Source: Sinorhizobium meliloti 4H41 (GTDB lineage Bacteria > Pseudomonadota > Alphaproteobacteria > Rhizobiales > Rhizobiaceae). From it: a stretch of 64,000 nt of DNA. The number at the start of each line of letters is the position of its first letter. Position 1 is the stretch's first letter. A program made the position numbers and the translations under genes. Where the stretch lies: positions 34,272 through 98,271 of the forward strand of contig NZ_AQWP01000017.1 in assembly GCF_000375585.1 (NCBI RefSeq). Reading direction: 5' to 3'. The notes under the pieces are model-generated. The model worked only from the letters and a program-made list of their open reading frames with translations, ran no database searches and had not been told where the DNA came from. Below, piece by piece: positions 1-9,914 of the stretch.

Positions 1-733
1 AGAGATATTCGTTGATCCAGTTGCGCTGGCTTCTGATGAGGCTCGCATCGAACATGCGCTGCGAGGTGGAGCGAAGAAAGCCGTCGTCATCGAGCAGCGG
101 CTGAAGGACTTCCTTGCCGTCAATCGTCGCGCGCCTGGTAAAGGACAGATGGTTGAGCCCATAGACCTCGCAGCGCACGTCGTTCTGCTGCACCTTGTGC
201 CAGTGCGCCAGCGCCTCCTGCGCACCGTTCGCCCCGTCACAGATGCCGACGATACGATGATAGCCCTCGTTCTGCAGCGCCTGAGTCACGAGCCCCGCCG
301 GATTGGTGAAGTTGAACAGCCACGCATCGGGACTGACCTTCTTCAGGATCTCGGCATATTTCAGAATGACCGGAATGCTGCGGAGGGCCATGGCGAACCC
401 GCCGGGACCGGTGGTTTCCTGACCAAGCACCCCGTGGGCCAGGGCGATGCGCTCGTCCTTGATACGCCCATCCTCGTTGCCGGGGCGAACCGTCGTCACC
501 ACATAGGCCGCGCCGTCGAGCGCGCGTTCTGCGTCGGCCGCCATGGTGATCCGGACCGGGGACTGCATACGCCGCGCCAGTTCCTGGCTTATACGCCCGA
601 AAAGCTCGAGTTTGCGCTCGTTGATATCCTGCAGGCAGATCTCGGTCAGGCCGCTTCTCTCCGCGCGCCTCAGCGCCGAACCGACAAAAAGGGGTGCCCG
701 GACTCCGCCGCCGCCGATCAAGGTCAGTTTCAT
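1..733 (-). CDS. Glycoside hydrolase family 4 (6-phospho-beta-glucosidase-like), 5' part
   Basis: The gene starts at 733 on the minus strand and runs off the left edge, so only about 244 N-terminal residues are visible. The N-terminus LIGGGGVRAP is the NAD-binding glycine loop of GH4 enzymes, and NFTNPAG, GICDGANG and GLNHLSF follow in the order expected for the family. GH4 enzymes cleave alpha- or beta-glycosides, often phosphorylated, in the cytoplasm by an NAD- and metal-dependent redox mechanism. The closest subfamily appears to be 6-phospho-beta-glucosidase, but substrate cannot be decided. It is divergent from a GntR regulator, which probably controls it. Confidence 0.85.
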   Translation of the reverse strand, partial: MKLTLIGGGGVRAPLFVGSALRRAERSGLTEICLQDINERKLELFGRISQELARRMQSPVRITMAADAERALDGAAYVVTTVRPGNEDGRIKDERIALAHGVLGQETTGPGGFAMALRSIPVILKYAEILKKVSPDAWLFNFTNPAGLVTQALQNEGYHRIVGICDGANGAQEALAHWHKVQQNDVRCEVYGLNHLSFTRRATIDGKEVLQPLLDDDGFLRSTSQRMFDASLIRSQRNWINEYL

Positions 734-770
734 TCTTTACTCCGCCGTTCCGATCGTGGTATCGCTACTG

Positions 771-788
771 GATATAACCAGTTATGTC
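771..788. promoter_or_regulatory. Putative GntR (HutC-type) operator
   Basis: GATATAACCAGTTATGTC is an imperfect palindrome with GA-ATAAC and GTTAT-TC arms. It lies between the divergent GH4 and GntR genes, 38 bases upstream of the GH4 start. HutC-subfamily regulators bind AT-rich palindromes of this size. That the neighbouring GntR protein binds here is inference. Confidence 0.5.
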
Positions 789-945
789 AATTCGGGCAGA
801 AGCCGTTTTCCCGGTTCCACTGCCGATCGCCGGAGTAGTCAGCGGCGCCTGCCGGCGATCCGAAAAGCCGCTTGGTACTTGTCTTCGGTCCGGACAGGTG
901 CAATGCAAAAGAACATCCGGAAACCGGCGGCTGAAACACGAGAGC

Positions 946-1719
946 ATGGCACGACAAGCGAACCTACCGGACGAAAGCCCAATCGATCGCAACCATCCGG
1001 ATGCGCTTTACGCGCAGCTGCGAAACCTACTGAAAGGCATGATCGAGCGGCGCGAGCTGTCGGTGAACGACAAGCTCCCTTCCGAGCGGGAGCTGGTGGC
1101 CACCTACGGCGTCAGCCGCATCACCGTGCGCCAGGCGATCAAGGAACTCGAAAATCTCGGCTACCTGCAGACGCGGCCCGGAAAGGGCATCTACGTCACA
1201 GCGCCCGCGCCGTTTTACGAACTGGAAGTCGTTCGCAGCTTCACCCAGACGGCCCATGCAAACAATCGCAAGCCCGGCATGCGGCTCCTCAAGGCGGAGA
1301 TCGTCCGGGCCGATCCGGAGGTCGCAAGACCGCTTTCGCTGCCGACCGGCGCCGAAGTGGTCTTTCTCGAGAGGCTGCGCCTTCTCGACGACTTACCGGT
1401 GGTCGTGCAGCGGGACTGGTTCTCCGCCTCGCTCGCGCCCGGCATTCTCGACATCGACTGGACGGTCGAGAACAGGTCGCTTTACGGCGAATTCGAGAAC
1501 CGCTACGGCATCGTCCCGACGCGCGGACAATCGACCTTGAGCGCGCGGCTTGCATCCGACCTGGAGGCGTCCCTGCTCCAACTCGAGCGGCCGGCGGCCG
1601 TCCTGACGCTCGATCAGATCGCCTATGACAATCACAACCGTACCGTCAATATCAGCGCGGCAGCCTATCATCCGACGCGCTATCCGCTTTCGCTGAGGCA
1701 GTCGCACCGGCGCTTCTAG
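946..1719 (+). CDS. GntR-family transcriptional regulator, HutC subfamily
   Basis: This 257-residue protein has an N-terminal winged helix-turn-helix (about residues 18-84) containing PSERELVATYGVSRITVRQ, the classical GntR signature, followed by GYLQTRPGKGIYV at the wing. Residues 95-250 fit the UTRA ligand-binding domain of the HutC subfamily, which usually senses a sugar phosphate or amine. The start at 946 is chosen because residues before it (an extension to 784 is open) are not GntR-like. It is divergent from the GH4 gene and probably represses it until its sugar ligand is present. Ligand unknown. Confidence 0.85.
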   Translation: MARQANLPDESPIDRNHPDALYAQLRNLLKGMIERRELSVNDKLPSERELVATYGVSRITVRQAIKELENLGYLQTRPGKGIYVTAPAPFYELEVVRSFTQTAHANNRKPGMRLLKAEIVRADPEVARPLSLPTGAEVVFLERLRLLDDLPVVVQRDWFSASLAPGILDIDWTVENRSLYGEFENRYGIVPTRGQSTLSARLASDLEASLLQLERPAAVLTLDQIAYDNHNRTVNISAAAYHPTRYPLSLRQSHRRF

Positions 1720-1763
1720 CCAGAGCACTTCCGGGAAACGTCCAATACCGCCCGGCGCCGATC

Positions 1764-3083
1764 TCAATCTTCCCGGAAGGCATGCCGCATCTGGTCGGTA
1801 AGGGGCTTGGTCAGATAGGAGATCACCGTCCGGTCGGCGATCTTGATGAACACCTCGGCCGGCATGCCCGGATAGAGCGAAAGGCCCTTCAGCTTGGCGA
1901 GGCTCTCCGCTTTCGGCCGGATGCGCAGCGGGTAGTAGCTGGCGCCGGTGCGCTCGTCCGTGACGAGATCAGGAGCGACGGTCACGACTTCGGCTTCGAC
2001 CTCCGGCGTGGTGCGCTGGTTGAAGGCGCTGAAGCGGATTTCGACCGGCTGGCCGACACGGATCTGGTCGATGTCGTGGGTCGCTACCTTGGCCTCGACC
2101 GTCAGGTCCTCGGCCTCGGGCACGACAAGCATCAGCGTTTCGCCAGGATTGATGACGCCGTTGACGGTATGGATCGCCAGTTGGTAAATGCGCCCGGGAA
2201 GCGGCGCGGTGATATCGAGGCGGCGCAGCTGGTCGGTCGCGGCGGTGCGGCGCTCCTCATATTCGGCGATCTTCGCCTCGACGTCCGTCAGTTCCTTCGA
2301 TATCTCGCTGCGCCGGTCCTCGTCCAGCTGCAGGATCTGCAGGTCGATCTCGCTCGACTTGCCGCGCGCCTGGGCCCGGGCGGCGATGTGCCTGCCGCGC
2401 CCACCCTCCAGCTCCGCCCGCTGGCGCTTCAGCGTCGTTACCCGCTGCATAGGCACGAGCCCCTGGCCGAAAAGCGAATCGACTCCGGTCAGCTCCTCCG
2501 CAATCAGCTTCAGCGCCTCCTCGATCGCGTTCAACTGCACCGTGAGCCCTTCGACCTCATCGGCGAGCTGCGCCTTTCTCGATTCGAGCTGTCCCTTCAT
2601 GCCGGAAAGCGCCGACCGGCGGCTGTCAAAGAGCCGCTGTTCGCCCTCTATGAGCTTCGCCGCCGCCGTGCCGGGGATGAACTCGGCAAGATCCTCCTCG
2701 ATTTCGAAGGATGCGGCGCCGATCCGCTCCGCCTGCAGCCGGGCGCGTCGGGCGTAGAACTGCGCCAGCGTGCTTTCGATGATCGCCAGATTGGCGCGCA
2801 CGGTCGTACCGTCCAGGCGGATCAGCACCTGGCCCGCCTCGACCCGATCGCCTTCCTTGACCAGGAGTTCGCCGACGATGCCACCGGTCAGATGCTGGAC
2901 TTTCTTGACGTTGTCGTCGACGATCACGACGCCGCCGGCAACGATGGCGCTCGACAGCTCCGTCGTCGCGGCCCAGCCGCCGACGCCGGCAACGAGGGCG
3001 AGCGCAAGGACCGAGACGCCGATCAAATGGCGGGAGAGCGACCGACGTGCAGTCGGCTTCTGCTGCTGGATCCAGCCCTTCAT
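1764..3083 (-). CDS. Type I secretion membrane fusion protein, HlyD/PrtE family
   Basis: A 439-residue periplasmic adaptor. One membrane segment lies near residues 20-40, followed by a lipoyl-like half motif (VKEGDRVEAGQVLIRLDG), a long coiled-coil hairpin (about residues 130-280) and a beta-barrel region ending near ADRTVISYLTKPL, typical of HlyD/PrsE proteins. It bridges the inner-membrane ABC exporter to a TolC-like outer membrane channel. Its start overlaps the end of the ABC gene by four bases, so the two are translationally coupled. No TolC gene or RTX substrate is adjacent; the RTX protease near 25 kb is a possible client. Confidence 0.9.
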   Translation of the reverse strand: MKGWIQQQKPTARRSLSRHLIGVSVLALALVAGVGGWAATTELSSAIVAGGVVIVDDNVKKVQHLTGGIVGELLVKEGDRVEAGQVLIRLDGTTVRANLAIIESTLAQFYARRARLQAERIGAASFEIEEDLAEFIPGTAAAKLIEGEQRLFDSRRSALSGMKGQLESRKAQLADEVEGLTVQLNAIEEALKLIAEELTGVDSLFGQGLVPMQRVTTLKRQRAELEGGRGRHIAARAQARGKSSEIDLQILQLDEDRRSEISKELTDVEAKIAEYEERRTAATDQLRRLDITAPLPGRIYQLAIHTVNGVINPGETLMLVVPEAEDLTVEAKVATHDIDQIRVGQPVEIRFSAFNQRTTPEVEAEVVTVAPDLVTDERTGASYYPLRIRPKAESLAKLKGLSLYPGMPAEVFIKIADRTVISYLTKPLTDQMRHAFRED

Positions 3084-4828
3084 TGCTTCGCCTCCTGCCC
3101 TTCCGTAACGACTTTCAGGGCATTCTGTCGCTCCACCTGTTGCGGGCGAAGCACCTGGCCGAGAACCTGCTCCTTCGGCCCGAAGGCCTGCATGCGACCC
3201 TCGTTCATCATCAGCACGAGATCGACGCTTGCAAGCGCGCTCGGCCGATGGGCGACGACGATGACGATGCCGCCGCGGCTGCGCACGCTCATGATCGCTT
3301 CGCTCAGCGCCTGCTCGCCCTCCGCATCGAGATTGGAATTCGGCTCGTCGAGAACGACGAGGAAGGGATCGCGGTAAAGGGCCCTCGCCAGAGCCACCCG
3401 TTGCCGCTGGCCGGCCGAAAGCGTCATGCCGCCATCGCCGATCTCGGTGTCATAGCCGTTCGGCAGGCGCAGGATCAGATCGTTGACACGCGCCGCCTTC
3501 GCGGCGGCGACGATCGCCTCCGATGTCGCGTCTTCGGCAAAGCGGCAGATGTTCTGCGCGATCGTCCCGGCGAACAGTTCCACGTCCTGCGGCAGGTATC
3601 CGACATGTTTGCCGAGCGCGTCGCTGTCCCACTGGTCGAGCGCCGCGCCGTCGAGCCGAACGGAACCGCGATAGGCGGGCCAGATTCCGAGGATGGCGCG
3701 CGCCAAAGACGATTTTCCCGAGGCACTCGGGCCGATCACGCCGACGGCTCCGCCGGCACGGACGGTGAAGTTCACATCAGAGACGATGAGGCGCTGTGCC
3801 GCAGGCGGACCGCTTGCCAGCCCCTCGACCGTGAGGCGTTCGCGCGGGTCCGGAAGCTGGAGCGGCGCGTCGGCCTCCGGCAGGGCTTTGAGCAATTCCT
3901 TGAGACGCTGCCAGCTCTGACGTGCCGCGACAAGACCGCGCCAGTTGCCGATCGCAAGTTCCACGGGCGCAAGAGCCCGGGCCGTCAGGATCGAGCCGGC
4001 GATGATGATGCCGGGCGAAGCTTCGCCGCGGATCACCAGAACGGCGCCGGCCGCCAGAACGCCGGATTGCAGCGCCATGCGGAAAACCTTCGACAACGCG
4101 CCATAGCCGTTGCCGATGTCGGACGTACGCCGGTTCTCGTCGCGGAATTCCGTATTGCGGCGCTCCCACAGCGCGGTGAGCCGCGCGGACATGCCCATGG
4201 CATGCACCACTTCGGCATTGCGCTGGGACGCCTGAGCGAAGGCGTTGCGCAGCCCTCCGGCTTCGGACGCTTTCTTGGCAGGCGCCTGCGTGCCGCGGTT
4301 GGTGAGATAGGTGAGCAACGTCAGGATCAACCCGCCGATGATCGCGATCAACCCGATGACCGGGTGAAAAAGAAAGCAAATCGCGATGTAGAAAGGCAGC
4401 CAGGGCAGGTCGAAGAGCGCGGCCGGACCGACGCCCGACAGGAACGACCGGACCTGATCGAAGTCGCGCAGCGCCTGGAGGCCGTCTCCCTGCATTCTGA
4501 GCTTCAACGGCGCCTTCACGATGGCGCGGTAGATGCGTCCGTTCAGGCTCTCGTCGAGGGCGCCGGCGATGCGTACCAGCATCCGCCCGCGGATGAGCTC
4601 GAAGGCTCCCTGAAAGGCATAGAGCAACAGCGCGAGGAGAGAGAGGGCAATCAACGACGGAATGCTGCGGCTCGGCAGGATCCGGTCGTAGACTTCGAGC
4701 ATGAAGAACGAACCGGTGAGATAGAGAAGATTGACGAGCGCGCTGGCGATGCCGACGCCGATAAAGGCCGCCCGGCAATCGCGTAGTGCGGCGGCTGGAT
4801 CGGCATTCCTGCCCTTGGATGTAGCCAT
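3080..4828 (-). CDS. Type I secretion ABC transporter permease/ATPase, PrtD family
   Basis: A 582-residue fused permease-ATPase. The N-terminal half carries about six membrane segments; the C-terminal half has Walker A GPSASGKSS near residue 366, the signature LSAGQRQRVALARAL, and Walker B LVVLDEPNSNLD. The family exports RTX-type proteins carrying a C-terminal signal. No C39 peptidase domain is present, as in the PrtD/PrsD branch. I use the ATG at 4828; a GTG at 4840 in the same frame is an alternative. It forms an operon with the HlyD-family gene. Substrate not known. Confidence 0.9.
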   Translation of the reverse strand: MATSKGRNADPAAALRDCRAAFIGVGIASALVNLLYLTGSFFMLEVYDRILPSRSIPSLIALSLLALLLYAFQGAFELIRGRMLVRIAGALDESLNGRIYRAIVKAPLKLRMQGDGLQALRDFDQVRSFLSGVGPAALFDLPWLPFYIAICFLFHPVIGLIAIIGGLILTLLTYLTNRGTQAPAKKASEAGGLRNAFAQASQRNAEVVHAMGMSARLTALWERRNTEFRDENRRTSDIGNGYGALSKVFRMALQSGVLAAGAVLVIRGEASPGIIIAGSILTARALAPVELAIGNWRGLVAARQSWQRLKELLKALPEADAPLQLPDPRERLTVEGLASGPPAAQRLIVSDVNFTVRAGGAVGVIGPSASGKSSLARAILGIWPAYRGSVRLDGAALDQWDSDALGKHVGYLPQDVELFAGTIAQNICRFAEDATSEAIVAAAKAARVNDLILRLPNGYDTEIGDGGMTLSAGQRQRVALARALYRDPFLVVLDEPNSNLDAEGEQALSEAIMSVRSRGGIVIVVAHRPSALASVDLVLMMNEGRMQAFGPKEQVLGQVLRPQQVERQNALKVVTEGQEAKQ

Positions 4829-4975
4829 GAACTCAGGCACCGGCTGATATCTCGCTATCGGGTTTCAGGTGCATGCGGCTCCTTTTCTCTTCATCCGCCG
4901 CCGAACACCGCAGACCGGCCATCCGCATCGACGCTTTTTTGTCCCGTTGTCTGGATCGTGCCGGCTCATACTTCC

Positions 4976-5000
4976 AAAGCTCGCAAGGAAGAGTTGTTCC
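4976..5000 (-). promoter_or_regulatory. Weak candidate EcfG-type promoter upstream of the type I secretion pair
   Basis: GGAAC at 5000-4996 is followed after 18 bases by TT at 4977-4976, matching the EcfG general-stress consensus. It is about 150 bases upstream of the ABC transporter start. The extended CGTT/GTT form is absent and this isolated match could be chance. Confidence 0.25.
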
Positions 5001-5085
5001 CGAAAATATAATGATGTACGCCAAACTTGCTTAATTGACTACCGGTCACTGCGAATCCCGCGCTTTGCCGCCGGCACTCGCGCCA

Positions 5086-5424
5086 TCACTCCATCGAAGC
5101 TGCGGCCTCCGCCAGAGGGGCGGACACGGTCGGAGGGATGGGCTCGACCGCCGCTGCCAGAGGGCTTCCCTCGATGCTGCCGCCCCTTCCCCATGTCGCG
5201 GCAAGGCTCATCAGTTCCTCCATTTCCCGCCGGAGCCGATGCCATGCCAGGATCTCGTCCGCGTGCGTCGCATTGGTGCGCGGATCATAGAAGCGGCCTA
5301 TCTCGTCGCCGGCGCTCCTGCGGGCGGCCTCGAGCCGCCCCTTCAAGGCGCCCGCCTCCTCCTTCAGCGAAAAATACCGGCGCATTACCGCAATCAGGGC
5401 AAGATCGTTCGGACTGGCGTTCAC
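5086..5424 (-). CDS. Hypothetical protein
   Basis: I do not recognise this protein of about 112 residues. Its middle is helical and charged (YFSLKEEAGALKGRLEAARR, then RLRREMEELMSLAATW), and the C-terminus is rich in alanine and proline. Two starts are possible: ATG at 5430, with GGAGGA almost touching it, or GTG at 5424, which puts GGAGG at the normal seven-base spacing; I prefer the GTG. It lies alone between the secretion pair and the DUF475 gene, just downstream of the DUF475 terminator. There is no signal peptide or membrane segment. Confidence 0.55.
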   Translation of the reverse strand: MNASPNDLALIAVMRRYFSLKEEAGALKGRLEAARRSAGDEIGRFYDPRTNATHADEILAWHRLRREMEELMSLAATWGRGGSIEGSPLAAAVEPIPPTVSAPLAEAAASME

Positions 5425-5545
5425 AAGCATTCCTCCGCGCAATTTCTTCAGCCCGACGGCGCAGGGACTCGCGGCCGGCAGGGCCGGCCCCAATTGCCCA
5501 AGACTTTGGCACTTTTCCGGCAAGGCGGGAGAAAATGCGGCGCAC

Positions 5546-5584
5546 GAAAAAGAACGACCCGGCGGAATATCCGCCGGGTCGTTC
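5546..5584 (-). terminator. Rho-independent terminator of the DUF475 gene
   Basis: Positions 5552-5566 and 5570-5584 form a perfect 15-bp stem with a three-base loop. On the minus strand the stem is followed by a T-run (TTCTTTTTC). It lies 50 bases beyond the stop of the DUF475 gene. Confidence 0.85.
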
Positions 5585-5636
5585 CTCGTCCTGATGAGAC
5601 CTTTCGGCCGGATGGATCCAATGACCCGTGCTTGGC

Positions 5637-6734
5637 TCAGGCCTCGAGGCGTCTGCGCCCGCCCGTGTCGCCCTCGACCTGCTCCATTTCCCGCCTGTTG
5701 TGCCGGATCGAAGACCAGAGCGAAAGACCGATGAGGCCCGCCCCGCCGAGGCCGGTAATGACTTCGGGAATGTGGATCAGCGTCTGGAAGTACATGACCA
5801 CTGAAAGGATCAGGATAGCGTAGAAAGCGCCGTGCTCCAGGTAACGGTATTCACTGAGCGTGCCCTTCTCGACCAGCATGATCGTCATGGAGCGGACATA
5901 CATCGCCCCGATGCCGAGCCCGATGGCGATGATGAAAAGGTTCTGGGTCAAAGCGAAAGCGCCGATCACCCCGTCGAAGGAAAAGCTGGCGTCGAGCACT
6001 TCCAGATAAAGGAAAGCCCCGAAGCCCCCCTTCGCCGCGGCGCTCATCGTCTGCTGCGAGGCGTCGAGCAGACCGCCGATCACCTCGACGGCCAGGAAGG
6101 TGAGGAGGCCGTAAACGCAGGCATGAACGAAGACCACGGCTTCTTCCGCTTCGAGCAGCCTCGAAAAGCCGAGTATGAGCGCCAGCACGAAGGCAATTTC
6201 GACGCCTTTGATGGTCGCAAAGCGTGCCATCCGGCTCTCCAGCCATGCAATCCAGTGAACGTCCTTCTCATGATCGAAGAAATAGGTGAGACCGACCATC
6301 ATCAGGAACGTACCGCCGAATGCGGCGATCGGCAGATGCGCCTCGTGCATGATCCGGGAATATTCCTCGGGCCGGGCGGCTGCGAGAATTACGGCATCGA
6401 TCGGACCGATACCCGCGGCGATGACCACGATCAGCAGCGGAAAGACGATACGCATCCCGAAAACGGCGATGAGGATGCCCCAGGTCAGGAAGCGTTGCTG
6501 CCAGACGGGAGTCATGTCCTTGAGCTTGTTGGCATTGACGATGGCGTTGTCGAAGGACAACGAGATTTCCAGGACGGCAAGCACGGTGCAGATGAAGAAC
6601 ACCGTCATCATTCCGCCGATGGTGCCGGTCGACTGCCAGCCGAGCCATCCGCCGAGCAAAAGCCCGGCAGCCGTAACGATGAACGCCCATTTGAAATAAC
6701 CGAGGGCGGTTGTCTGTGTGCTGGATCCGGTCAT
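5637..6734 (-). CDS. DUF475 integral membrane protein (TerC/Alx-like)
   Basis: A 365-residue protein with about nine hydrophobic segments. The acidic in-membrane motifs EISLSFDNAIVNA and EVLDASFSFDGVIGAFA are hallmarks of DUF475, a branch of the TerC/Alx superfamily; homologues are linked to metal (manganese) export or tellurium resistance. The start at 6734 is preferred because GGGGAGG sits seven bases upstream and upstream codons are not conserved-looking. A strong terminator follows the gene. The role here is inferred from family only, and no metal-sensing riboswitch was recognised in the leader. Confidence 0.8.
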   Translation of the reverse strand: MTGSSTQTTALGYFKWAFIVTAAGLLLGGWLGWQSTGTIGGMMTVFFICTVLAVLEISLSFDNAIVNANKLKDMTPVWQQRFLTWGILIAVFGMRIVFPLLIVVIAAGIGPIDAVILAAARPEEYSRIMHEAHLPIAAFGGTFLMMVGLTYFFDHEKDVHWIAWLESRMARFATIKGVEIAFVLALILGFSRLLEAEEAVVFVHACVYGLLTFLAVEVIGGLLDASQQTMSAAAKGGFGAFLYLEVLDASFSFDGVIGAFALTQNLFIIAIGLGIGAMYVRSMTIMLVEKGTLSEYRYLEHGAFYAILILSVVMYFQTLIHIPEVITGLGGAGLIGLSLWSSIRHNRREMEQVEGDTGGRRRLEA

Positions 6735-7024
6735 GGGCGAACCTCCCCTCCACGCGCTGTGGAAGCGTGGGCGAAAGGGAGATTTCCGGAGACGAAAAAA
6801 CGCACGGCCGTATGGGCACATGCGTGAGGCATGAGATCAGTTTTCATGGTAGCTATATCCGCCGGCGTGACTTGCTGGCGGTACCGACATCACGAGAGCG
6901 CCGTAAACTCTCGCCAGAGGGGCCCGGCACCAATGTTCATCCCGCATTCCGATGTCCAAGAGCGGGACGTCTCTTACTTAGCGATGCCGCGCCTTGCGTC
7001 AAGGGGCAGGCGCGTGCTCGCAGC
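6735..7024. other. Intergenic region between divergent DUF475 and DUF982 genes
   Basis: No gene is supported here. It holds the leader of the DUF475 gene on the minus strand, including a short GC hairpin around 6865-6887. The yybP-ykoY core motifs were looked for and not found. The plus-strand promoter of the DUF982 operon lies just beyond its right end. Confidence 0.5.
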
Positions 7025-7050
7025 GGAACCAAAAGCCCGTTTCCCAAGTT
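7025..7050 (+). promoter_or_regulatory. EcfG-type (general stress) promoter of the DUF982 operon
   Basis: GGAAC at 7025-7029, 19 bases, then TT at 7049-7050, with G before TT. This matches the alphaproteobacterial EcfG/RpoE2 consensus. The ATG of the first DUF982 gene is 39 bases downstream. The extended -35 reads GGAACCAAA, as in three other promoters of this island. Confidence 0.6.
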
Positions 7051-7088
7051 TCATTTCCAGCCGGCAACAACCCCGCGAGGCTAGCGTC

Positions 7089-7340
7089 ATGCATTGTTTC
7101 TGGTGGGATAAGAGTGTCGAATTGGAACTCGGAACCGAGGGCAAATATCGCGACGTGAAAAGCACGCGCGAGGCCGTAGAATGCCTGTTGCAGCGATGGC
7201 CGCGCCGGGATGGCCCGGCCCTGGCCGCAGCCAAGCGCGTATGCCTCCAGGCTCTGGACGGCAAGGTAAAGACCGAAAGGGCCCGCAGGGCGTTTATAAA
7301 GGCAGCGGAAGAGGCACATATTTCGATCCGCAGCCATTAG
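7089..7340 (+). CDS. DUF982 domain protein (copy 1)
   Basis: An 83-residue cytoplasmic protein covering the whole DUF982 domain: STREAVECLLQRWPRRDG in the middle and ARRAFIKAAEEAHISIRS at the end. DUF982 proteins are small, found mostly in rhizobia and often in multiple copies; their function is unknown. The start at 7089 has GAGG eight bases upstream. It is the first of three tandem paralogues and lies under a GGAAC-type promoter, suggesting stress induction. A fourth copy lies at 10525-10785. Confidence 0.85.
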   Translation: MHCFWWDKSVELELGTEGKYRDVKSTREAVECLLQRWPRRDGPALAAAKRVCLQALDGKVKTERARRAFIKAAEEAHISIRSH

Positions 7341-7449
7341 ACCAGGACAATTCAGATTCCAACGCGTCGAAAGACGCGGTCGATCGAGTTTCGGAGTGGG
7401 ACGCGGGAGGCGCGGTGCTGGCGGCCTTCGGATTGGGCGAGGAAGAACG

Positions 7450-7731
7450 ATGTACGAGATTCCATGGAGCAAGCCCGTCAATATCAACATGCTCGACGGC
7501 AGGTGCCGCACGGTTGTCGGCCCGCTCGACGCGATGCACTGCCTGCAAAGCGAATGGCCGGTGCGGGACGGCGCCTATTACGGTTGCGCCATCCGTGCAT
7601 GCAATGCGGCGCTCAAGCGCAGAAAGAGGCCGGAAGATGCGCGGGCTGCTTTCATCGCCGCTTTGCGGGAGGCCTTTCTGACGGTCGTGCCGCTGCAGGA
7701 GGAAGGTCATGGACCCCGGCCCTTGGAATGA
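7450..7731 (+). CDS. DUF982 domain protein (copy 2)
   Basis: A 93-residue DUF982 protein with the conserved pattern PLDAMHCLQSEWPVRDG and ARAAFIAALREAFLTVV. It is the most divergent of the three tandem copies in its N-terminal strand. GAGGAAG sits properly before the ATG at 7450. It follows copy 1 by 109 bases and overlaps copy 3 by 23 bases, so copies 2 and 3 are probably translated from one message. Function unknown. Confidence 0.85.
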   Translation: MYEIPWSKPVNINMLDGRCRTVVGPLDAMHCLQSEWPVRDGAYYGCAIRACNAALKRRKRPEDARAAFIAALREAFLTVVPLQEEGHGPRPLE

Positions 7732-7957
7732 ATGCGTCCCCGTGCGGATGCCCGATGATCCGCAGATCCACATGGTGTCGAACACCCGACAGGCGGTCGA
7801 GTTGCTGACGAAGCGGTGGCCGGTCAGCCACGGCCAGGCTTACCAGGCGGCAATCGACATCTGCATGGCGGTGCTCGAACGCGAGTCCCCCGCCTATGTC
7901 GCGCGGGCGGCCTTCGTCGCTGCCGCGAAAGAGGCGCAGGTCAATATCGTAAGCTGA
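7709..7957 (+). CDS. DUF982 domain protein (copy 3)
   Basis: An 82-residue DUF982 protein with NTRQAVELLTKRWPVSHG and ARAAFVAAAKEAQVNIVS. The ribosome binding site GGAGGAAGG lies inside the end of copy 2, and the coding regions overlap by 23 bases in different frames. This arrangement supports co-expression of the tandem copies. There is no signal peptide or membrane segment. Its function is unknown; the repeated domain suggests dosage or heteromer formation, which is inference. Confidence 0.85.
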   Translation: MDPGPWNECVPVRMPDDPQIHMVSNTRQAVELLTKRWPVSHGQAYQAAIDICMAVLERESPAYVARAAFVAAAKEAQVNIVS

Positions 7958-8060
7958 CCGATATATGAGCGGGAGGACACCGCATGCGGCTTCCCGCGCG
8001 CACCCCCGATTCAACGTGCCTACGAAGCGTTGCGCGCCTGACGGAGCTTGGCGTCGAATG

Positions 8061-8085
8061 GGAACTCTTCGCCTGCTTGCGTGTT
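8061..8085 (+). promoter_or_regulatory. EcfG-type promoter of the iron permease-like gene
   Basis: GGAAC at 8061-8065, 18 bases, TT at 8084-8085 preceded by G. The ATG of the downstream gene is at 8117, 32 bases beyond. Confidence 0.5.
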
Positions 8086-8116
8086 GATCAGCGGATCAAC
8101 AAACGTGGGATATCCG

Positions 8117-8539
8117 ATGCCAAAGGCCAATGGTTTCAGCAGGTTTGCAAGTACGGTGGCGGAGTATGCCGGGCGCCCCGCCGTCTTTGTCCTCGCCCTT
8201 GTATTGATAGCCGTATGGGCCCTCACAGGTCCGATCTTCGGTTTCTCCCAGACGTGGCAACTCGTCGTCAATACCGGCACGACGATCGTCACCTTCCTGA
8301 TGGTCTTCGTCCTTCAGAACACGCAGAACCGGGACGGCCGGGCGCTTCAGACGAAGCTCGACGAGCTCATTCTGACCAGCTCGGCTGAGAACCGTTACGT
8401 AGGCATTGAAAGGCTCGACGAGAAAGAGCTGAAACGCCTGGGCGAGATACTCCAGCAGCACGCTCACGACGCAGACGATCATACGCTTCGGGAAAAGGTC
8501 GCGGACGTTCTCAGCCGGCGCCCGCCGGCCCGGAGCTAG
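8117..8539 (+). CDS. Low-affinity iron permease family small membrane protein
   Basis: A 140-residue protein with two membrane segments near residues 18-40 and 48-66 (AVFVLALVLIAVWALTGPIF and a second beginning WQLVVNTGTTIV), then QNTQNRDGRALQTKLDELI and a charged cytoplasmic tail. This is the layout of the low-affinity iron permease family (PF04120), whose bacterial members are short and not shown to carry iron. The start at 8117 is chosen because it opens the conserved region and lies 32 bases after a GGAAC-type promoter. Probably a stress-induced envelope protein. Confidence 0.75.
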   Translation: MPKANGFSRFASTVAEYAGRPAVFVLALVLIAVWALTGPIFGFSQTWQLVVNTGTTIVTFLMVFVLQNTQNRDGRALQTKLDELILTSSAENRYVGIERLDEKELKRLGEILQQHAHDADDHTLREKVADVLSRRPPARS

Positions 8540-8544
8540 GCGTC

Positions 8545-8569
8545 GGAACCAAAACACACCGCATCCGTT
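8545..8569 (+). promoter_or_regulatory. EcfG-type promoter of the 8643-9793 gene pair
   Basis: GGAAC at 8545-8549, 18 bases, then TT at 8568-8569 in the context CCGTTTG, which matches the stricter GGAAC-N16/17-CGTT form. It precedes the ATG at 8643 by 74 bases and is among the best matches in the island. Confidence 0.65.
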
Positions 8570-8576
8570 TGCCTGA

Positions 8577-9793
<1,217 letters not shown>

Positions 9794-9914
9794 TCCCTCC
9801 CCTCGTCACCGATCATGATCGACAAGAATGCGTTCCGCGCTCGCTCGCCGGCCGTCTTTCCCGGTCTCGCCCGAGATGCGTTCCCCTCGCGACACTTCCA
9901 CACGCAAAGCCGCA

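Noticed and set aside
6735..7088. Possible yybP-ykoY metal riboswitch upstream of the DUF475 gene
   Set aside because: The core motifs GGGGAGUAG and AGCAAGACC were not found; only a general GC hairpin is present.
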